A DNA stretch of 64,000 bases, from assembly GCF_900107255.1 (NCBI RefSeq), contig NZ_FNPH01000007.1, forward strand, positions 1 through 64,000, written 5' to 3'. The notes under the pieces were generated by a model that was not told the DNA's origin, did not search any database, and saw nothing but the letters and a program-made list of their open reading frames with translations. Both the position numbers and the translations under genes were made by a program. This document shows, one piece after another, positions 1-8,419 of the stretch (position 1 is its first letter; each line of letters opens with the position of its first letter). The stretch is from Micromonospora pattaloongensis. Lineage in GTDB: Bacteria > Actinomycetota > Actinomycetes > Mycobacteriales > Micromonosporaceae.

Positions 1-70
1 CTAGACAGCTCCACTCCACAACCGGAGGCCTTCGTCATCACGTCTATCTACGTCGTGTCGTCACACAACC

Positions 71-343
71 TCAACCAACCTCCCTGGGCAGTACACCTAG
101 GCCGAGCCGGAGCTGCTCGACCTCGTTGCCGGCAGCCACGCTCTTCACCTCGGCGATGAACTGGTGTCCGTCGACGTCCCGCCACGCCAGGTCGACGTTC
201 ACCCCGGCCAGGCCGGATCCCGCTGCCACGCCCGAACCGGCCAGGTGGGCAACCAGCGAGCGGCACAGGCGGTCGTGCTCGTCCACCCCGGCCCAGTAGG
301 CGTCGGCGTCGAACGACCGCTGCGCTGGCAGGTCGCCCCTCAT
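71..343 (-). CDS. Small PD-(D/E)XK nuclease-like protein
   Basis: A 90-residue protein. Near its middle it has the core pattern of a restriction-endonuclease-like fold: an Asp in NVDLAWRD (D51), then a strand FIAEVKS carrying E65 and K67, then a helix QLRLGLG. Related domains usually run on with a Gln-Val-Leu-Arg-Tyr helix; here the frame stops after seven more residues, so the protein is short or truncated. The ATG at 343 overlaps the TGA of the upstream gene (ATGA, 340-343), which points to translational coupling in the pglX transcription unit. A role in DNA cleavage or repair near a BREX-type locus is inferred; substrate unknown. Confidence 0.6.
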   Translation of the reverse strand: MRGDLPAQRSFDADAYWAGVDEHDRLCRSLVAHLAGSGVAAGSGLAGVNVDLAWRDVDGHQFIAEVKSVAAGNEVEQLRLGLGVLPREVG

Positions 344-997
344 AGCCACACCGGTATACGGCCGGTCGAAGCCAACCCCGCCACCGAGCGGTCTTCAAAC
401 CGCCGCACGGCGTCGACACGTTGCCGAGCGAGCGCCCCGGCGTGGGTGGGAACGGCTTTTCCGCTGTGCCTGCCCACGATGGCGTCACCCTCGTCGAGCA
501 GCTCGGCGTAGCGCAACGCCACCGAAAAGATCAGGTCGTCCGCGAGCACCTTGAGCGCCAGGCGTTTCTCAGGGTTCAGCTTCGCCCCGGCAGCACGGTC
601 CCGGAGGATGGCGGCCAGTTGGATGAAGCCCATGCGCGGCTTCCCCGGTGAGCCTTGCGAACCCGCCCGGCTTTGCGGCTTGCCGGGGGGGGGGGCGACG
701 CGGAGACGGTTTCCCCGGCCCGTGGCTTCCGCGACTCCGGCACGGACGGCTTCCACGGCTCAGGGACGATCGGCCGACGGGTTCGGCACCCCTGGTCGTG
801 GACAGGGTGGCGTGGCAGCCGTCGCACATCGGCGCTGACCAGTCCCAGTCGAGAGTAGCGACCGTCTTGGTGGTCGTGTCACGGCCGCAACGGCCACAAC
901 GGAAGGTCACCCCTGACTGGAGCCGGTACTGCTGCAGTCGTCCCCGGACGGGAAGCATCTCCCTGATACGCCAGTCGGCCGGGATGTCTCTCGCCAT
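340..997 (-). pseudogene. Zinc-ribbon protein split by an 11-G tract
   Basis: Two open pieces in different frames read as one gene. The N-terminal piece starts at ATG 997 (MARDIPADWR...) and has a zinc-ribbon pattern CGRCG...CDGC. The C-terminal piece (LNPEKRLALKVLADDLIFSVALRY...) ends at 340 and can also start alone at ATG 633 behind GGGGAAG, giving 97 residues. The frame changes in an 11-G run at 685-695; removing one G joins the pieces into about 218 residues. The gene starts 66 bases after the pglX stop, on the same strand, and overlaps the nuclease-like gene by ATGA. I do not recognise the family. The break may be phase variation, a sequencing error or real decay. Confidence 0.5.
685..695. 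repeat. 11-G homopolymer, possible slippage site
   Basis: A run of eleven G on the plus strand (C on the coding strand) inside the zinc-ribbon gene. It lies exactly where the reading frame switches. Ten G would give a continuous frame from 997 to 340. Runs of this kind can vary in length during replication and are also common assembly errors. Confidence 0.8.
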
Positions 998-1062
998 GCC
1001 GCTCCCTCCATCGCCGTCGAGTAAAGAGACCGCCGCAGTGTGGGGACAGGTCCACCGTGCTG

Positions 1063-4000
1063 CTATGCCTTGGGTCGCCGGTCGCGGGTGGCCTTGGGCG
1101 GGCGCCAGAAGGTGAGGGCGTCGTCGGTGAGGTGCAGGCGGTTGGTGGTCTCGGCGAGGAAGCCGGCGTAGATGTCCGCCGGCGAGGCGCCCCACTCCGG
1201 GTCGAAGTCGCCGTGCCACTGGCGTACCCAGGGCAGGATCTCGCGCAGCCCCGCGACCAGCGGAAGCAGCCGGTCGGCGGCCCAGCCGTCCTCCTGCTCG
1301 CGGGCCACGATCAGGGTGGCCAGGGCCTGGGCCTGCTCGCGGTGGTCCCAGCCGGCCCAGCCGACCAGCAGCGACGCGTCACCGTCGCGGCTGGCACCCG
1401 GGTACGAGACGAACCGCTCCTTGGGCACGTCGAGCTTGCCCCGGTGCCGCCAGTAGCTGCCCTTGAGGAAGTCCGCCGAGGTGTACTTCGGCGGCACCGG
1501 GATCCGCTTGCGGAACTCCCGCTTCGCCGCCTCGTCGGGCAGCGAGTCCTCCTGCCGCTGCAGGTCCCACACCTGCTCCCAGTCGGCCCGCTTGCTCAGC
1601 CCGGAGTCCTTGTAGCGCAGCGCGGCCAGGTGCGGCACATGCTCGTCGGCGACCAGGTCGGCGACCACCTTGCCGAGATCCTGACCGGGCGCGTAGATCC
1701 CGGCGACGGTGAGCACGTCCTCGTCGCGGCGCAGCTCGTCGGCGAGCTGCGCGGTGGTCAGCGGGCGCGGCTGCTCCAGCCCGTCGACGTGCTGATACCA
1801 CAGCTCCCGCGCCTCGCACCGGTCCAGCAGCCAGTCGCGCAGCGCCTTCGCCTGCATCGCGTCCCAGCCCTCGCTGGCCCACCGCCGCTTACACTCCGGC
1901 CGCTCGATCAACCCGATGTTGCGATTGCCCTCGATGACCGCGATCCGCCGCTCCACCACCGCCCGGTACTCATCCGACCAGTACGCCGGCAACTCCGTGA
2001 TCGGCGTCGACCCGTGCCGCGCGAACCACTGCGTCTCCGCCTCACCCGCCGCCATCTTGCGAGCGAGCACGATCTCGAACGCCCGCTCCCCCAGCTTCAG
2101 CTCGGGCACCGAACCGGCCAGGGCGGTCAACTCCTCGTCCAGCAACCCGTAGAACGAGTAGACCTGCCAGTCCAACTCCTCCTGCAACGCGATCATCCGT
2201 GCCCGGACCGAATGCCACTCGTCACGAGCGGCAGTCAGCCGTTCGCGGGTCGGCATCCCAGAAGCCGCGACCGCGGCGGGGCTCACCGTGGCGAGCGACT
2301 GCGCCAGGCCGTCGATCTCCCGGCTCAGTTCGAGGGGGTACGCGGACGGCAGTGGGAACTCCTGCAGCTTGGTACCGGTGAACTCGTAGAAGCGTTCCCA
2401 GTCATCACTGGTGAAGCCGCCACCTTCACCGCGGATGCCCTTGTCGTGGCTGACCTCCTTAAGCCAGAAGCACGCGGTCGAACTGTTGAGCACGCCGAGC
2501 AGCCGCACGTGCTCGTCCTTCGACGCCCCCTCCGGCAGCTTGATCACCGGCGCCGAACGATTGAAGACCTTCCCACCCCGGTCCAACACAACGTGGTTAT
2601 GCGTAGCCACAAACGCAAACGCGATCGACAACGGCGTCCGGTACCGCTCGGGGACCCAGCGGTACCACGTCCACCACGGCTCGTCCGACTGCGCGCGCGT
2701 CTGGCCGCCGAATCCTGTGGTGGATCCGAGGACTCGACGCAGCGACCACAAGTGCCTACCCCAGGCGGTGGTGAGGTCGAATGGCACCGGTTTGAGATCG
2801 ACCCCGTAGGGCACCAGCGCGTGATCTTCGGGGGCGATGTCCCAATCACGGACGACGTCGCCGGTGACCAGCGGACGACGCAGCGAGTCTGTTCCTGCAC
2901 GACGGAACCAGGCTGGTGGCGCAAAGAACGCCTCGTCCTGGCCGGGAAAGCTAGCAAACCCGATCGCGCCGCTGATGCTCCGCTGTAGTGGCGTCCGGTC
3001 ACCTGCTTCCAGCGCCACCATCAGCCCAGCCGCGCCGCCTCCGCTGAGACTCCATGGGAAGGCTGCCAGGTCTGCACGCCGCGTATCGGCAGCGGTGACC
3101 CACTCGCTCTCGGAGCCGGGCCGGTGCACCTGACCGATGATCGCCTGCCAGACGAGGCCCTGGCTCGGGTCCCCGGGGGCGCCGGGCTCGCCGCGGATGC
3201 CCATGACCGTGCGGATCGTGCCCGCCCGGCCGCGGTTGGTATTGCGGCCGACCAGAATGACCGTCGGCGTGCCGTGGCCAGGAATGTATGCGCCAGAGGT
3301 GTCGATGACGTGGGTCAGGTTGACGTCGACCGCGAACAACTTCTCAATCATCTTCTTGCCGAACTCGCGCTTCATGAACGAGTTGGCCGTGATCTGCCCG
3401 ACGTACCCTGCGCCCTTACCGTCTCCGTCACCTGTCCTCGCGAGCTGGAAGAACCGCTGGGCGAATGGCACCGACAGGGCATACTTACCGGAACAGGCGT
3501 CGTACATCTCGCGATACGCCTCGTTGAGGCCCTTATCCTTCACCGTGATGTACGGCGGATTACCCACGACGACGTGATAGCGGCCTGAGCTGAGGATGCC
3601 CGAGTGCTCCTGCACGTCCTCGGTCGCGTAAGCGAACTCCGTCATCGGGTCCTCGCCGAACAGCATGGCCTGCCGCCGCTTGATCAGCGAATCGCCGACA
3701 GCGAGGTGCATCGGGAAGACGTAGCCGGCCGAGTCGGCGAGGGACTTGACGCCGCTGGCGCGGAGGGCGGCGACCAGGAGGCGGAAGCGGGCGATCGCGA
3801 CCGCGAACGGGTTGATGTCGACGCCGTGGACGGCGTCGAGGGCGAGGCGTACCCGCTCGTGGGGGCCGCGGTTGGGGGCGTGCTGCTCCCACTCCTTCAG
3901 CAGCCGGTGGAAGGCGCCGAGGACGAAGTGGCCCGAGCCGCAGGTGGGGTCGATCATCTTGACCACGTCGTGGCCAAACTCGGCGATCGCCGGGGTGAGG

Positions 4001-4644
4001 GTCAGGTCGAGGATGAACTCCTCGACGAACTCTGGAGTCTGGAGCAGGGCGTACGTCTTGCGGGCCGCCTCGGACAGGTCCTGATAGAGGTCACCGAGGA
4101 AGCGGGTGTCCCACTCCGGGTCGGTGAAGTCGTGCACCAGGCCGCCGGTCTCGCCGCGCCGGCGCCAGAAGGCGATCAGTTCCTTGGCTGCGTCATGTGA
4201 CAGCGGGATCTGGTAGAGCGGATTGTGCCGCTTGTCGAACAGCGACTTGCCGGCCTGGGTGCTGGCGATGGCGTCGAAGCCCTGCTCAAGCCAGCCGCGC
4301 AGGGTTTCCTCGGGCCGGTCGCGGAAGAACTGCGCCTCGGCCTCCTCAGCCAGCACCAGGCGGTCCCCCGGCCCGGCCAGGTAGGGGTCGGGGAGCAGGC
4401 CGTTGTCCTCACAGAACCGCACGAACACGGTGCCGAGCACCCACGCGACGGCGACCTGGGTGACCCGCTCGTCCCGCCAGGCCGCCCAGGTGGCGGCGGT
4501 ACGCCCGACCTTGAAGGCGTGGTCGTACTCACCACCCAGTCGGAGGCGCACCTCCTCGACCGATTCGGCCTGCTCCCGCAGGTCCTTTTCCAGGTTCTTG
4601 ACCTGCTTCTGCAGGTCGGACAAGAGCAGCTTCCGGTCGATCAC
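1063..4644 (-). CDS. pglX: BREX-2/Pgl adenine-specific DNA methyltransferase PglX
   Basis: A 1193-residue protein, the usual size for PglX of the Pgl (phage growth limitation, BREX type 2) system. A coiled-coil-like N-terminus is followed by the SAM-binding motif DPTCGSGHF near residue 229 and the N6-adenine catalytic motif NPPY near residue 358. The long C-terminal half is typical of large stand-alone methyltransferase/specificity proteins. In the family the enzyme methylates adenine in host or phage DNA and works with PglW, PglY and PglZ. It starts at GTG 4644, 72 bases after a GntR gene on the same strand, and is followed by two small minus-strand genes. Its kinase partner PglW lies 6.3 kb upstream, across an inserted block. 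Toxicity control by PglZ cannot be judged because pglZ is not in view. Confidence 0.93.
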   Translation of the reverse strand: MIDRKLLLSDLQKQVKNLEKDLREQAESVEEVRLRLGGEYDHAFKVGRTAATWAAWRDERVTQVAVAWVLGTVFVRFCEDNGLLPDPYLAGPGDRLVLAEEAEAQFFRDRPEETLRGWLEQGFDAIASTQAGKSLFDKRHNPLYQIPLSHDAAKELIAFWRRRGETGGLVHDFTDPEWDTRFLGDLYQDLSEAARKTYALLQTPEFVEEFILDLTLTPAIAEFGHDVVKMIDPTCGSGHFVLGAFHRLLKEWEQHAPNRGPHERVRLALDAVHGVDINPFAVAIARFRLLVAALRASGVKSLADSAGYVFPMHLAVGDSLIKRRQAMLFGEDPMTEFAYATEDVQEHSGILSSGRYHVVVGNPPYITVKDKGLNEAYREMYDACSGKYALSVPFAQRFFQLARTGDGDGKGAGYVGQITANSFMKREFGKKMIEKLFAVDVNLTHVIDTSGAYIPGHGTPTVILVGRNTNRGRAGTIRTVMGIRGEPGAPGDPSQGLVWQAIIGQVHRPGSESEWVTAADTRRADLAAFPWSLSGGGAAGLMVALEAGDRTPLQRSISGAIGFASFPGQDEAFFAPPAWFRRAGTDSLRRPLVTGDVVRDWDIAPEDHALVPYGVDLKPVPFDLTTAWGRHLWSLRRVLGSTTGFGGQTRAQSDEPWWTWYRWVPERYRTPLSIAFAFVATHNHVVLDRGGKVFNRSAPVIKLPEGASKDEHVRLLGVLNSSTACFWLKEVSHDKGIRGEGGGFTSDDWERFYEFTGTKLQEFPLPSAYPLELSREIDGLAQSLATVSPAAVAASGMPTRERLTAARDEWHSVRARMIALQEELDWQVYSFYGLLDEELTALAGSVPELKLGERAFEIVLARKMAAGEAETQWFARHGSTPITELPAYWSDEYRAVVERRIAVIEGNRNIGLIERPECKRRWASEGWDAMQAKALRDWLLDRCEARELWYQHVDGLEQPRPLTTAQLADELRRDEDVLTVAGIYAPGQDLGKVVADLVADEHVPHLAALRYKDSGLSKRADWEQVWDLQRQEDSLPDEAAKREFRKRIPVPPKYTSADFLKGSYWRHRGKLDVPKERFVSYPGASRDGDASLLVGWAGWDHREQAQALATLIVAREQEDGWAADRLLPLVAGLREILPWVRQWHGDFDPEWGASPADIYAGFLAETTNRLHLTDDALTFWRPPKATRDRRPKA

Positions 4645-4716
4645 GCGACGACTCTAGTCGTCCCACTCGCGTGACGGTGTTACCCGTAAGGCCCGATTCG
4701 CCCGTCGGGTCGCTAC

Positions 4717-4956
4717 CTACGGCTCCCGCATCCAGGTCTTTGGGTCGGTGACGAAGACGCCCTTGCCCTGCTGCCGGCGGATCACCCGCAGAGCTTCGAG
4801 GCGGACGTAGGCCAACTGCACGGTCCCGTAGCTGACGCCGTAGTCGGCGCGCGTTTCGGTGATCGACGGCAGCCGGTCACCGGGCTTCAGCTTCCCCGAC
4901 CTCACGTCGGCCATCACGTCATCGGCGATACGCAGATATTCGGCTGATTCGGGCAT
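4717..4956 (-). CDS. Small GntR-family regulator (winged helix only)
   Basis: A 79-residue protein that is almost only the GntR DNA-binding domain: YLRIADDVMADVRSGKLKPGDRLPS, then TETRADYGVSYGTVQLAYVRL, then a wing ending KGVFVTD. No effector domain follows. ATG 4956 is preceded by GAGGAG. The gene points at pglX, 72 bases downstream, and is divergent from the DivIVA-domain gene. A 16-base sequence covering its own ribosome site is repeated exactly 96 bases upstream, so it may regulate the shared intergenic region. Such minimal GntR proteins also occur in actinomycete integrative elements. Confidence 0.85.
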   Translation of the reverse strand: MPESAEYLRIADDVMADVRSGKLKPGDRLPSITETRADYGVSYGTVQLAYVRLEALRVIRRQQGKGVFVTDPKTWMREP

Positions 4957-4960
4957 GTCA

Positions 4961-5072
4961 CTCCTCGCGTGGCAACCCGAATTCGATCACAGCTCGACTC
5001 ACTAAACAACGTGCTTTGACTTCCCTGTGTTCCCTGGTTATGTTTGCCCGGAGCCGCTCCTCGCGTGGCAAC
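4961..5072. promoter_or_regulatory. Exact 16-base direct repeat between gntR and the divIVA-domain gene
   Basis: CTCCTCGCGTGGCAAC occurs at 4961-4976 and again at 5057-5072, on the same strand. The first copy covers the ribosome site of the GntR gene. The second lies just downstream of a strong plus-strand promoter (5016-5044). A shared operator for the GntR protein is the simplest reading, but this is inferred from position only. Confidence 0.45.
5016..5044 (+). promoter_or_regulatory. Sigma70-like promoter for the DivIVA-domain gene
   Basis: TTGACT (5016-5021) and TATGTT (5039-5044) are separated by 17 bases, close to consensus for a vegetative promoter. It reads rightward toward the gene at 5270, leaving a leader of about 220 bases that is very GC-rich and contains the second copy of the 16-base repeat. 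Confidence 0.6.
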
Positions 5073-5269
5073 GAGTTCGGCTCGTCCCCCTGGTCGGGGC
5101 GGGTGCACGTGCCCGTCCCGACCCACCGGACTGCTCCGCTGTCGTACCGCTGGTCAGAGCTGCGGCGGCGGGGCGGGCGGGCCGCCTGCGGCCGGCGTGC
5201 GGACGGCCCGCCCTTCCAGACCCACCGAAAGGGCCTTCCCCGCCCCCGCATGCTCAGGAAAGGACCGAC

Positions 5270-5560
5270 GTGGCCCAGGTGTATCGAGGTGGCCAGCTCT
5301 ACGGGACCGGTCGCCCGGCTCGGTTGACGCCGCACGAGGTGCGGACCCGCGAGTTCGACCCGCGTCGGCGCGGTGCCGACCCCGATCAGGTACGCGACTT
5401 CCAGGCCCAGGTGGCCGACGAGCTGAGCGACCTCCACCGACAGGTACGCATGCTCAGCCAGGAGAACGACCGACTCAAGCGGGCGCTGCGGGACTGGCAG
5501 ACCATGCACGCCCGGGAGGGCCGACCGCCGCAGGAGTACCACACCAATGACGGCAGCTGA
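5270..5560 (+). CDS. DivIVA-domain coiled-coil protein
   Basis: A 96-residue protein starting at GTG 5270 behind AGGAAAGGA. It opens VYRGGQLYGTGRPARLTPHEVRTREF, a DivIVA-type N-terminal segment, then has a coiled-coil stretch (DFQAQVADELSDLHRQVRMLSQENDRLKRAL). DivIVA domains sit at curved membranes or cell poles and recruit partners; this one is far shorter than Wag31/DivIVA and lacks a C-terminal domain. It is divergently transcribed from the small GntR gene and lies next to a transposase fragment. It could be a cargo gene of an integrative element; the open frame extends upstream to 5027 but only the 5270 start has a ribosome site. Confidence 0.7.
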   Translation: MAQVYRGGQLYGTGRPARLTPHEVRTREFDPRRRGADPDQVRDFQAQVADELSDLHRQVRMLSQENDRLKRALRDWQTMHAREGRPPQEYHTNDGS

Positions 5561-5684
5561 TAGGCGTGCACCCCTCCCCCGGCGACCTGCTGTTCATCGA
5601 CGGCCGGGCCTCGGTGCAGTTCGCCGGTGATCGTGCCCTGATGTTCCATGTCGTTCAGTCTGCGACCGCCTGACGGCTTGGGAT

Positions 5685-5958
5685 CGCGACCCTCAGCGAT
5701 AGAGACCTGCTCCCGCAGCTCTTCCAGAATCCGGTCGGTGACCCGGCGTTTCTCCCACTGCTGGAACTGCCGGTACACCCTCTGCCAGGGCGGGAAATCG
5801 ACCGGAAGCTGCCGCCACGAGCAGACACTACGCACCACGTACAAAATCGCATCCACCATCGCCCGACGCGGGTGCTTCGGGATCCGCCCAGGTGACTTGA
5901 TCAACGGGACATCGGCTCCACCAACTCGCACTACCCATCGGTCAAGTCCGACGGACAC
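5685..5958 (-). mobile_element. IS5-family transposase N-terminal remnant
   Basis: The minus-strand frame reads GRIPKHPRRAMVDAILYVVRSVCSWRQLPVDFPPWQRVYRQFQQWEKRRVTDRILEEL in pieces, the N-terminal domain of IS5-type transposases, up to GRDPKPSGG. There the family normally continues into the catalytic DDE domain (…IDSQSV…), but the sequence becomes unrelated. About 90 residues of an expected roughly 280 remain, so the element is dead. It marks an insertion or deletion point between the DivIVA gene and the ATPase pair. Confidence 0.75.
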
Positions 5959-6154
5959 CGCCGCTCACGCTCCACCCCGCCAGCTTCACGCGGTTCCCGC
6001 CGCCGCCAGGGACACGCCGTGCGACACCACTCTCAAACACTCACCTACTGCAAGGATGGACGTCGCAAATGACGGTATTGACGCCAGAAGTCTGGTGGAG
6101 TTGAGTACAAGGGTACGGGCGCTCGGCCTTCCATAGGCGGGGACGCCCAAGTAG

Positions 6155-8419
6155 TTGGAGCTAGAACTCGCGAGAAAGTGTGTGATCTTGGCGTCGGATG
6201 ACCATAACCTGCGGGTCGGCACACGTTATAAGTTAGAGCTTGTCGGGACGCGCTCGTCGTACACCTTAATAGCCGAGGTGGTGAACGTTCTCGAGACCGA
6301 TATTAGGCTAATGACGGACGATGGCCGAATAATCAGGGTACCGATCGGAGCGGTTAGGTCGGCCACGGCGCACCATCCCACCCCCCGGCATAGGTCTCAG
6401 CGGCCCACCTCTCGGCAGGGAAAGGCCTCAGAGCCTGCTCCTCAGCAGGAGCTGGGCCGCGTCCGTAGCCAGGGCGACATCGCGCGCGGACTCCGGGAAA
6501 CGCTTCGTACTGCAGCTTTGCAACATGACTATGTAAAGCGGACAGAACTTATCTCCGCTCGTCTTGCGCAAGACCTCGGTTTCATCACGTCCTCAGTAAA
6601 CCGCCAACGGGCGGAGGCCGTACTCGAAGTAGCCGGAAAACTACTTCGTTTACTCCAATGCGGAGACGACACTAAGGTGTCGGACTCAGATGCACGAACT
6701 AGCTTCTTCAATTCGGAGCGAAATGTAAGGAAAGGTCGAAGCCATCAGGGCCGGGCCGGAACGTTGCCGACAGCTCTGGACGAGATTTTTGAAACGCTGA
6801 TAGAAATAGAGCGTCTACATTCAAAGGCCTTGGCCGAAAAGGGAAGCTCCGCGCCGCGGATTCTTACGCAAGATACGGTGAATGTAACGCGCGGCAACGA
6901 CAACGAATTCGAGCTTCCGGTCCGGGTGTCGCTCGATCAACCGTCACTGAGTGTGCGTAACGTTCGCCTGATTCTCGATAAATTTAGGAATCTGAAGGTA
7001 ATCGGGAGTCTTCCCGTTGTTGAAGAATTGCGGGCCGGCGAATCGCCCATTCTAACTGCAAGAATGAGAGACAATAGAAAGCAGGGATCCCGAACTGAGG
7101 TTCGGGTTGACGCGCACCTGTCTTTCATCGGACCTGGTGGCGCAACTCTAGAAACGCCTCGGCAAACTCTTATCGTTAAAATACATGGAAAGGAAGAGCA
7201 TCAAGAAATTGCCAACCCCTTCCGGGCGTATGCTGGCGGCCTTCCTGTCTCCAAGCGTGAGATGTTCTTTGGCCGCAGAACCTTGATTGATGAGTTTGTA
7301 AGGGAGTTAGCCAAGCCCCCTGGAGGTATGTGTTACGCGTTATACGGGCAACAGCGAACCGGGAAGTCGAGTGTCCTAGAGCAGGTTAGGCTTCGGTTGA
7401 CTGAACGAGGAGCTATCGTTGCGAGTCTGTCGATGGGGACAATCGACAGAAGAAGCATGACGGTCGATTTCGTCGAGGAAATTCTTGATCAATTCCGTGT
7501 CCAGTTGGACCGCATATTGCCATCTGAACTGTCGGATCCGCTCCTCGCGCGCTGGCCGGATGCGACAACGATCGAGAGGCGCCCGCTTCGAAGCCTGCAA
7601 CGAGCACGAGAAGCGGGTCGAACCGTTCTGCGGCGGGCAGGATTCTCGGCGACGCCGTTCGTTGTCGTCGTGGACGAGTTCACATACTTGCACGAAGTTC
7701 TTCGACGTCGCGGTATTGAGCCTCGTGAGCACAACGAACTCCGAGATTTCATGCGACAGCTTAAGGGAATCTTGGAGGCCCGGCTCTTCTCGGCTCTGCT
7801 AGTGGGACAGGACACTATGCCGAGATTCCTAGAGTCTTATCCCAACGAATTTAGCGTAATGGCTACTCGGAGACTCGACTATCTAAGCCTGGAAGAGACC
7901 CAGGCCTTGGCTGACGTTCCCGTGCGGACACCACAGAATGCTAGTCGATACACGGGATATGCACTGAGCACTATCGCAACATATACCGAGGGCCATCCCT
8001 TCTTCACCCAAATACTCTGCGACCGAATAATTGAATTCGTAAACTCAAGACGACGATCAAATATAACGCAAAGTGATGTCGAGGAGGCAGTTGAAAGTCT
8101 GCTGTCAGGAAATGACTGCATCGAGCCGCATAAGTTCGATTGTCTGGTTAGCGCCGACAACACGCATTCCTTGCTCTCAGCGATAAACCAGGAGCATGAA
8201 GAGGATGGTTCACGTCTTGCAATGGAGGTCCTGCGTCGGATTGCACTCCTGTCTGGGAGTCAGAACAACCCAATTTCGATTGAGGCGCTGCAACTAGAAG
8301 CAAGGCAGACGAAGGCGCTCGAAGATCTTCGAATGCGTGGAGTTATTCGCGAGACGGACACGGGTGTTGCCATTCGCGTCCTACTGTATGCCGACTACCT
8401 GAGGCGGAGAGCATCTTGA
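6155..8419 (+). CDS. Large P-loop ATPase, first gene of an ATPase-HEPN pair
   Basis: A 754-residue protein. Residues about 20-70 look like a small beta-barrel (LRVGTRYKLELVG...IIRVPIGAV). Residues about 250-346 form a beta-rich, sandwich-like segment (LPVRVSLDQPSLSVRNVRL...). An AAA/STAND-type ATPase follows: FFGRRTLIDEF, Walker A GQQRTGKS (398-405) and Walker B VVVVDEF (503-509). The C-terminus resembles a winged helix (ISIEALQLEARQTKALEDLRMRGVI). Base composition is much lower in GC than the flanks, and rare TTA codons recur (for example YTLIAE and YALYG). TTG 6155 is the longest start; GTG 6182 behind GAGAAAG is an alternative. Its stop overlaps the next gene's TTG (TTGA). Likely a sensor or regulatory ATPase of a defence module; the function is inferred. 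Confidence 0.75.
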   Translation: MELELARKCVILASDDHNLRVGTRYKLELVGTRSSYTLIAEVVNVLETDIRLMTDDGRIIRVPIGAVRSATAHHPTPRHRSQRPTSRQGKASEPAPQQELGRVRSQGDIARGLRETLRTAALQHDYVKRTELISARLAQDLGFITSSVNRQRAEAVLEVAGKLLRLLQCGDDTKVSDSDARTSFFNSERNVRKGRSHQGRAGTLPTALDEIFETLIEIERLHSKALAEKGSSAPRILTQDTVNVTRGNDNEFELPVRVSLDQPSLSVRNVRLILDKFRNLKVIGSLPVVEELRAGESPILTARMRDNRKQGSRTEVRVDAHLSFIGPGGATLETPRQTLIVKIHGKEEHQEIANPFRAYAGGLPVSKREMFFGRRTLIDEFVRELAKPPGGMCYALYGQQRTGKSSVLEQVRLRLTERGAIVASLSMGTIDRRSMTVDFVEEILDQFRVQLDRILPSELSDPLLARWPDATTIERRPLRSLQRAREAGRTVLRRAGFSATPFVVVVDEFTYLHEVLRRRGIEPREHNELRDFMRQLKGILEARLFSALLVGQDTMPRFLESYPNEFSVMATRRLDYLSLEETQALADVPVRTPQNASRYTGYALSTIATYTEGHPFFTQILCDRIIEFVNSRRRSNITQSDVEEAVESLLSGNDCIEPHKFDCLVSADNTHSLLSAINQEHEEDGSRLAMEVLRRIALLSGSQNNPISIEALQLEARQTKALEDLRMRGVIRETDTGVAIRVLLYADYLRRRAS

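Noticed and set aside
1057-2988. A 643-codon open frame on the plus strand
   Set aside because: It is antisense to pglX, has low-complexity Arg/Leu/Pro composition and no domain; long antisense frames are normal at this GC content.
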